DNA of 27,033 bases, from the NCBI GenBank assembly GCA_023150835.1, contig JAKLKB010000154.1, positions 1 through 27,033 on the forward strand. Reading direction: 5' to 3'. This document shows positions 23,167 through 27,033 of this stretch, piece by piece (position 1 is the first letter of the stretch; every line of letters starts with the position of its first letter). The DNA is from Myxococcota bacterium. GTDB taxonomy: Bacteria > Myxococcota_C > UBA6777. The position numbers and the translations under genes were made by a program. Below the pieces are notes generated by a model. The model had not been told where the DNA came from. It saw only the letters and a list, made by a program, of their open reading frames with translations, and did no database searches.

Positions 23167-24783
23167 ATGATCTCAAAGCATGTCAAACTCGATCAAGACC
23201 TTCAAACCCTTGCTGTCTGGGGGGTCGAAGCCCTCAATGCTGTCATCGCCATCGATTCGCAAAGCGATGAACGCAACGCAGCATTACCGAGTTCCGAAGG
23301 GCAACGCCATCTTTCCGCTCACCTCCAAGACTTTTTCCAGCGCCTCGGCTACGCACCAGAGATCGATGCCTACGCCAACTTGCTTGTGCCTATCCCATCG
23401 AACCTTCCGACCTCTTCTGCCCCACAGATCGCGTTGATGGCCCATCTCGACACCGCGCAAGGTACACAAGCCATCCCCGCTCTTTGCAACACCCCCGCGT
23501 GGGATGGCCGTCCGATCGCCTTTTCCGCAAATCCCCGCCTCCAAGTCAGCGCCGAAGAATACCCCCAAACACGGGGCTTTCTTGGCGAAGATCTCTTGCA
23601 CGGTAACGGCGCGGCTCCTGTCGGACTTGATGATAAGCTTGGGATGGCGCAACTGATGACTTTGGCGCGTGTGTTGGCAGAAAACCCTTCGGTCGCGCAT
23701 GGTGACTTGTTGCTGGTCTTTCGACCCGACGAAGAGATCGGACGTATGGAAGTGATCGAAGGCTTGGCTGCACAACTCGCCGAACGTGGCGTCAAATTCG
23801 GCTACACAGCCGACGGACTCGACCCTTTCGAGATCAACGTCGAAAACTTCAATGCTTCACGAGCCAGAATAAGTTTCCAAGGCCAACCCCTCCCCCTTTC
23901 CGCACACGTCGCCCGCCGTCTTGATATCCTGATTCATGGTGTCAAATCTCACGGAGCCACCGCCAAGTCCGAAGGATACCGCAACGCGATCCGCCTTGTC
24001 TGCGAGATCTTGCGCAAAGTCCCCCAAAACTCGGTGTTTCCTGTCCACTTCCAAAGCGATGTCACTTCCGAAGTCAACGCCACGCTATCTTTGATCTTGT
24101 GCGGAGCGACCGAACAAGACCTCGATCTCACCGAACAACACCTTTGCGCGGCCTTTGATGCGACCCTCTCCCCAATTCAAAAACGCGGCGCATCGTGGGA
24201 GATCACGACACGCCTTTCTGTGGACCCCGCCTCTCCTTACTCCGATGAGATCGCCCGCGCCTTCCGATGCGTCGATGCTTTCTTGCGCAGTCAACCCGCT
24301 CCAATCCCCCTTCTATCCGAAGACAGCGAAGGCTTCCAAGGCTACACCAATCCTTACTTCATCGACCACAAAAGCCCACGCGCCACCCTTGATTTCCGCA
24401 TCCGCGACTTTTCCCCCGAACAACTCGCCTCACGCGAAGAACATATCTGTTCCGTCGTCTCCAAACAGCCCCATGCCACCGTCGAGATCGCCCAGCAGTA
24501 CATCAATATGGGACCCGCTCTTGCGCCTTTTCCACAGCTACTGACATGGGCGCAAGAAGCCGCCCAAAGTATCGGACAAACCGCTGTCCGACAGCCCATT
24601 CGTGGCGGAACAGGCGTCGATCCTTTCCTCGCTCACAACATCCCTGTCGCCAACCTCGGCACAGGCTACTTTGCCCCCGAAAGCGAAAAAGAATTCACCT
24701 CCCGCCAATGCCTCGCACGCCACATCCTCTGGCACGTTCAACTCGTCCACCACATCGCCACACAATACGCCTCCCAAACCTAA
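23167..24783 (+). CDS. Peptidase T-like M20 family protein
   Basis: This 538-residue protein resembles the tripeptide aminopeptidase PepT but is over 100 residues longer. Shared motifs are MAHLDTA (His93, Asp95), GLDDKLG (Asp155), RPDEEIGR (Glu189-Glu190), YTADG, ENFNASRA, a lid His262 in KSHGATAK, and PIRGGTG near the end. Two oddities stand out. The lid domain holds a second copy of its ATL...EQ(D/L)...E(Q/E)H(L/I)C half (about 304-350 against 405-450). The usual final motif HGKHEF is read here as PESEKEF, so the last metal-binding His appears replaced by Lys. Catalysis may differ or be lost. ATG 23167 has AAGGA 7 nt upstream. No signal peptide; predicted cytoplasmic. Neighbours give no functional hint. 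Confidence 0.82.
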   Translation: MISKHVKLDQDLQTLAVWGVEALNAVIAIDSQSDERNAALPSSEGQRHLSAHLQDFFQRLGYAPEIDAYANLLVPIPSNLPTSSAPQIALMAHLDTAQGTQAIPALCNTPAWDGRPIAFSANPRLQVSAEEYPQTRGFLGEDLLHGNGAAPVGLDDKLGMAQLMTLARVLAENPSVAHGDLLLVFRPDEEIGRMEVIEGLAAQLAERGVKFGYTADGLDPFEINVENFNASRARISFQGQPLPLSAHVARRLDILIHGVKSHGATAKSEGYRNAIRLVCEILRKVPQNSVFPVHFQSDVTSEVNATLSLILCGATEQDLDLTEQHLCAAFDATLSPIQKRGASWEITTRLSVDPASPYSDEIARAFRCVDAFLRSQPAPIPLLSEDSEGFQGYTNPYFIDHKSPRATLDFRIRDFSPEQLASREEHICSVVSKQPHATVEIAQQYINMGPALAPFPQLLTWAQEAAQSIGQTAVRQPIRGGTGVDPFLAHNIPVANLGTGYFAPESEKEFTSRQCLARHILWHVQLVHHIATQYASQT

Positions 24784-24838
24784 ACCGCCCCTAAAGAAGC
24801 GGGACTGCGCTCACTTTTCGTTCAAAGATGCCAATACA

Positions 24839-24874
24839 GCCAAAGCGTTCTTGCTTTTGTGAGCAAGCCTTGGC
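24839..24874. terminator. Hairpin between convergent genes
   Basis: CTTGCT/AGCAAG (24850-24855 and 24862-24867) forms the inner stem and GCCAA/TTGGC (24839-24843 and 24870-24874) the outer stem. It is followed by a weak T-rich stretch. It lies between the stops of the peptidase gene and the convergent unknown gene and may end transcription from both sides. Confidence 0.4.
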
Positions 24875-24884
24875 TTTCGGTGTT

Positions 24885-25607
24885 TCAGGGAGTGGGAGCG
24901 GGTGAAGGAGTCGGGGATTCTTTGGGCGGGTTGTTGAGGGGAGGCGTCATCGCACGATCGAGTAGATCAAAAAAAGTCTTGCGAAAAGTCTCTTCTTCCT
25001 TATCGCCGTCCTCGCATCGATCCGTGACATAGCGCCGAAGACGACGAACGGCCTGCTCAAAGCTCTTTCTTGCGGTGACAAGCTCTGCGCTGGTGGGAGT
25101 TTCAGGAGCGGCGATCGCTTCGCCTTGGAGAGCCGCGTCCATCTCGCCCGTGAACTTCTCGATCAGCGCGAGAGCAAAAGTCATCGCGTGTTGATCGAGA
25201 AAAGACGAGACACGCGGATCTTTTGCACGCTTGAGCAGTTCTTTGCAACCCGCCACTTCCTTCGGAAGGGTCCATTGCGTGATCGCCAAGCCGCTCGGAA
25301 AAAGATGTTTCGACACGATCGAAACGGCCTCTTCTGCTGCGGGATCGCGCATCGCGACGGCCTTTTGTTCGAGGCTGCGCAAAGCATAAAAAAGACAACG
25401 CAACGACGCATCCAACTGCGGATCGTACTCGCTTGGATGGCCCGCCTTCGGCATCTTTAGCGCAAAAGTCTTCCCAAAAAGCGGTTGAAGCTTTTTAAGC
25501 TGGACAAGCGCACGCTTCACGACCACCTCGTCTTTGTAGAAGGAATGGTCGAACAAAGGGATCACCTCGTCTAAAAAGACGCCACGTTGAGAATCCGTCC
25601 ACTGCAT
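24885..25607 (-). CDS. Unknown helical protein
   Basis: I do not recognise this 240-residue protein. It is predicted almost entirely helical, with many Lys, Glu and Leu. A conserved-looking N-terminal part (MQWTDSQRGVFLDEVIPLF) leads into long amphipathic helices. Around 155-195 (FALALIEKFTGEMDAAL and TSAELVTARKSFEQAVRRL) it could form a coiled coil or helical bundle. The last 20 residues are Pro/Thr/Ser-rich and probably disordered. No signal peptide, membrane segment or catalytic motif is visible. ATG 25607 is supported by AAAGGAG 9 nt upstream; a longer frame reaching 25901 has an atypical leader and is rejected. It is monocistronic and convergent with the peptidase gene. The coding status is supported by the ribosome site and amino-acid composition. 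Confidence 0.7.
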   Translation of the reverse strand: MQWTDSQRGVFLDEVIPLFDHSFYKDEVVVKRALVQLKKLQPLFGKTFALKMPKAGHPSEYDPQLDASLRCLFYALRSLEQKAVAMRDPAAEEAVSIVSKHLFPSGLAITQWTLPKEVAGCKELLKRAKDPRVSSFLDQHAMTFALALIEKFTGEMDAALQGEAIAAPETPTSAELVTARKSFEQAVRRLRRYVTDRCEDGDKEEETFRKTFFDLLDRAMTPPLNNPPKESPTPSPAPTP

Positions 25608-25869
25608 CGGTCTTTGCTCCTTTGTGAAAAAAGAATTGCACCAAAGCCTATCTTGCTGTTTCGTTGCGGTATGTCGGACCTTGCGAAGGATCATGGTGTT
25701 GCTGTTCTTTGGTGTTCGATTTGAGAATCTCTCACAAACCGCTGCGGCTTGCAAGAAACAAAACAGACGCTCCTTGCCCCCTGCCCTACCCGACGGCCTA
25801 GATGTCGTTTCACCCTCACCTTCTGTGGTTGTGTGAGCGTGTCCGTCCGCTGCTCTATGTCCCGATACA

Positions 25870-26306
25870 CGGGCGGTTCGCCAACACTTGGACCAACTCA
25901 CGCCATTCGTTTGCGATCATCATCCCTACAATATCCGTCAAAAGCGTATCCATAAGCGTCGATGCGGTTTGTTGTAAACACCCTGTGATTGGGCAGCCAC
26001 AGGGGGCACTTGGACCAACTCATGCCATTCGTTTGCGATCGTCATTCCTACAATATCCGTCAAAAGCGTATCCATAAGCGTCGATGCGGTTTGTTGTAAA
26101 CGCCCTGTGATTGGGCAGCCACAGGGGGCTGCCCCTACTTTTTCACGTACTTCACGGACGGAACTCGTGGAAACTGTTTGCTTTGAAAAAAGGAGCCGTC
26201 AAAGCGAACAGTCCGGAGCAGAAACCTCGTTACGCAGGGAAAAAAAGAGTCGTGTTGTCAGCGAAACGAATCGATTGAGTTGGTCCAAGTGTTCGCCAAC
26301 CGCCCG
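25870..26306. repeat. 31-bp inverted repeat flanking the duplication
   Basis: The 31 nt at 25870-25900 (starting CGGGCGGTTCGCC) recur as reverse complement at 26276-26306 with two mismatches. A shorter related piece (GTTGGTCCAAG) lies at 26334. The arms enclose the 122-bp duplication and about 150 bp of unique sequence without a gene. Confidence 0.6.
25886..26129. repeat. 122-bp tandem duplication carrying half of a family A core
   Basis: Two copies (25886-26007 and 26008-26129) begin with ACTTGGACCAACTCA and end in the family A core ...TGGGCAGCCACAGGGGGC. They differ at only a few bases. The second copy continues into CTGCCCCTAC, the normal core continuation, so the duplication broke inside the core hairpin. 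Confidence 0.8.
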
Positions 26307-26371
26307 CGCCTGAACCCGTTGGAGGGGCGGTAGTTGGTCCAAGGTCGCGAAGCGACGGGGTGAGGGGTGAA

Positions 26372-26621
26372 CCGCGATGGGGATACCATATAGCCAGACT
26401 GGCATCAGGCCAGCCATGTGGCGATACCATACAGCCAGACTGGCATCAGGCCAGCCATGTGGCGATACCATACAGCCAGACTGGCATCAGGCCAGCCATG
26501 TGGCGGTGCCATACAGCCAGACTGGCATCAGGCCAGCCGTGTGGCGATACCGTACAGCCAGACTGGCATCAGGCCAGCCGTGTGGCGATGCCATACAGCC
26601 AGACTGGCATCAGGCCAGCCG
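26372..26621. repeat. Six-copy 41-bp tandem array
   Basis: GGCATCAGGCCAGCC recurs at 26401, 26442, 26483, 26524, 26565 and 26606, an exact 41-bp period with few substitutions. Each unit contains a small hairpin CTGGC-ATCAG-GCCAG. Because 41 is not a multiple of 3, frames rotate between units. No unique spacers are present. The array resembles a bacterial minisatellite (VNTR). Confidence 0.9.
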
Positions 26622-26786
26622 TAACAGAACATTCTTTCGCCGTCATGTTTGAGGTGCTTGTGATGGCCTCAAATCGGATGATGGCCTTGAGTCGAGTGAT
26701 CTGTGTCAGGCGCTTGCTTGAACGAGCGAGTGTGTGTACCTTTCCAGCGCAAACGGTTCGAGTTGTGGCAGAAGCAGCGTAGTCCT

Positions 26787-26907
26787 AAAAAAAGCCGTGT
26801 ACGCAGCCACCCAAGCGGTGCCGTTGTGGGTTTGAAAGACCACTGTCCGTCCCGCCAATACGGGGTCAAGGGGACGCAGTTCCCTTGCGGGGTGTGGGGC
26901 AGCGCCC
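26787..26907 (-). repeat. Dispersed repeat family B, copy 6
   Basis: A minus-oriented copy running on the plus strand from AAAAAAAGCCGTGTACGCAG to GGGGC-AGC-GCCCC (26895-26907). It is diverged in the middle. Confidence 0.7.
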
Positions 26908-26948
26908 CATAGGCGTTAGGTTAAGCGCTTGTTGGCCCCCCACCCCAG

Positions 26949-26972
26949 CCCTCCCCCGTGAACAGGGGAGGG
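26949..26972. repeat. G/C-rich palindrome
   Basis: CCCTCCCC (26949-26956) and GGGGAGGG (26965-26972) pair around CGTGAACA. It resembles the palindrome at 11768-11813 and is probably another dispersed intergenic element. No gene was found from 26622 to the window end. Confidence 0.5.
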
Positions 26973-27033
26973 AGCGAAAGTCGGAAGCAGCGGGGATGTT
27001 GTTTTTTCGTGACGCACGCTGTATGCACGAGAC

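Noticed and set aside
25608-25901. N-terminal extension of the unknown minus-strand protein
   Set aside because: Its composition differs sharply from the rest, and the ATG at 25607 is preceded by AAAGGAG.
26372-26621. CRISPR array
   Set aside because: The 41-bp units are contiguous without unique spacers and no cas genes are present. The 16-bp array at 18314 fails for the same reason.
26360-26782. 140-residue protein encoded by the 41-bp array
   Set aside because: The frame rotates through the repeat, has no ribosome site and runs on into unrelated sequence.

Overview
The window looks like a chromosomal stretch of a Gram-negative bacterium of the Myxococcota/deltaproteobacterial type. This is inferred from an OmpA-type outer-membrane protein with thrombospondin type-3 calcium repeats, a MopE-like Cys-rich module with a DGVDNNCNGQTDEGC-type motif, a lipoprotein with a lipobox, a DUF2490-type outer-membrane protein, and very repeat-rich intergenic DNA. 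No rRNA, tRNA, CRISPR array or complete autonomous transposon was seen.

Left part (about 299-3606, minus strand): a three-gene RNA-repair cassette. Transcription order is a small RNA ligase, an HD-Pnk end-healing enzyme (HD phosphoesterase plus P-loop polynucleotide kinase), then an Rnl2-type RNA ligase. The HD-Pnk stop is followed by three tandem copies of the start of the last ligase gene. Two of these are tiny ORFs, and every stop overlaps the next ATG as ATGA. A dispersed 123-bp repeat lies between the first two genes. Next come a plus-strand lipoprotein (3884-4402) and a convergent DUF2490-like outer-membrane protein (4439-5173).

5452-10532 (plus strand): a two-gene operon of a MoxR-type AAA+ ATPase and a 1314-residue protein joining HEAT repeats, an HExxH metallopeptidase-like domain and a VWA domain with an intact MIDAS. 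The layout recalls CobS/CobT and MoxR/DUF2201-VWA pairs, but with a very large HEAT scaffold. About 2.1 kb of apparently non-coding, repeat-rich DNA follows, including a 400-bp array of 8/9-bp units.

12637-14739: a large, signal-less, two-headed peptidoglycan-hydrolase-like protein. 14933-20101: the complete oxidative pentose phosphate branch (zwf, pgl, gnd), which makes NADPH and ribulose-5-phosphate. A 1.3-kb nest of short inverted-repeat elements sits between pgl and gnd. Two more copies lie directly behind gnd.

20511-22676 (minus): a protein that reads as a MopE-like module ending in a GC-TM-RR tail, followed without a stop by a second signal peptide and an OmpA/TSP3 outer-membrane protein. 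23167-24783 (plus): a peptidase T-like M20 protein with a partly duplicated lid domain and an altered last metal-ligand motif. 24885-25607 (minus): an unknown helical protein. The last 1.4 kb holds only repeats: a 122-bp duplication, a six-copy 41-bp array and another copy of the dispersed repeat.

Most intergenic DNA is explained by two dispersed repeat families. Family A is about 115 bp with terminal inverted repeats close to ATACGANATCCG. Family B is about 123 bp, starts with a GGGGC/GCCCC hairpin and ends in a CCCCGTGTT/AACACGGGG pair plus a T-run.
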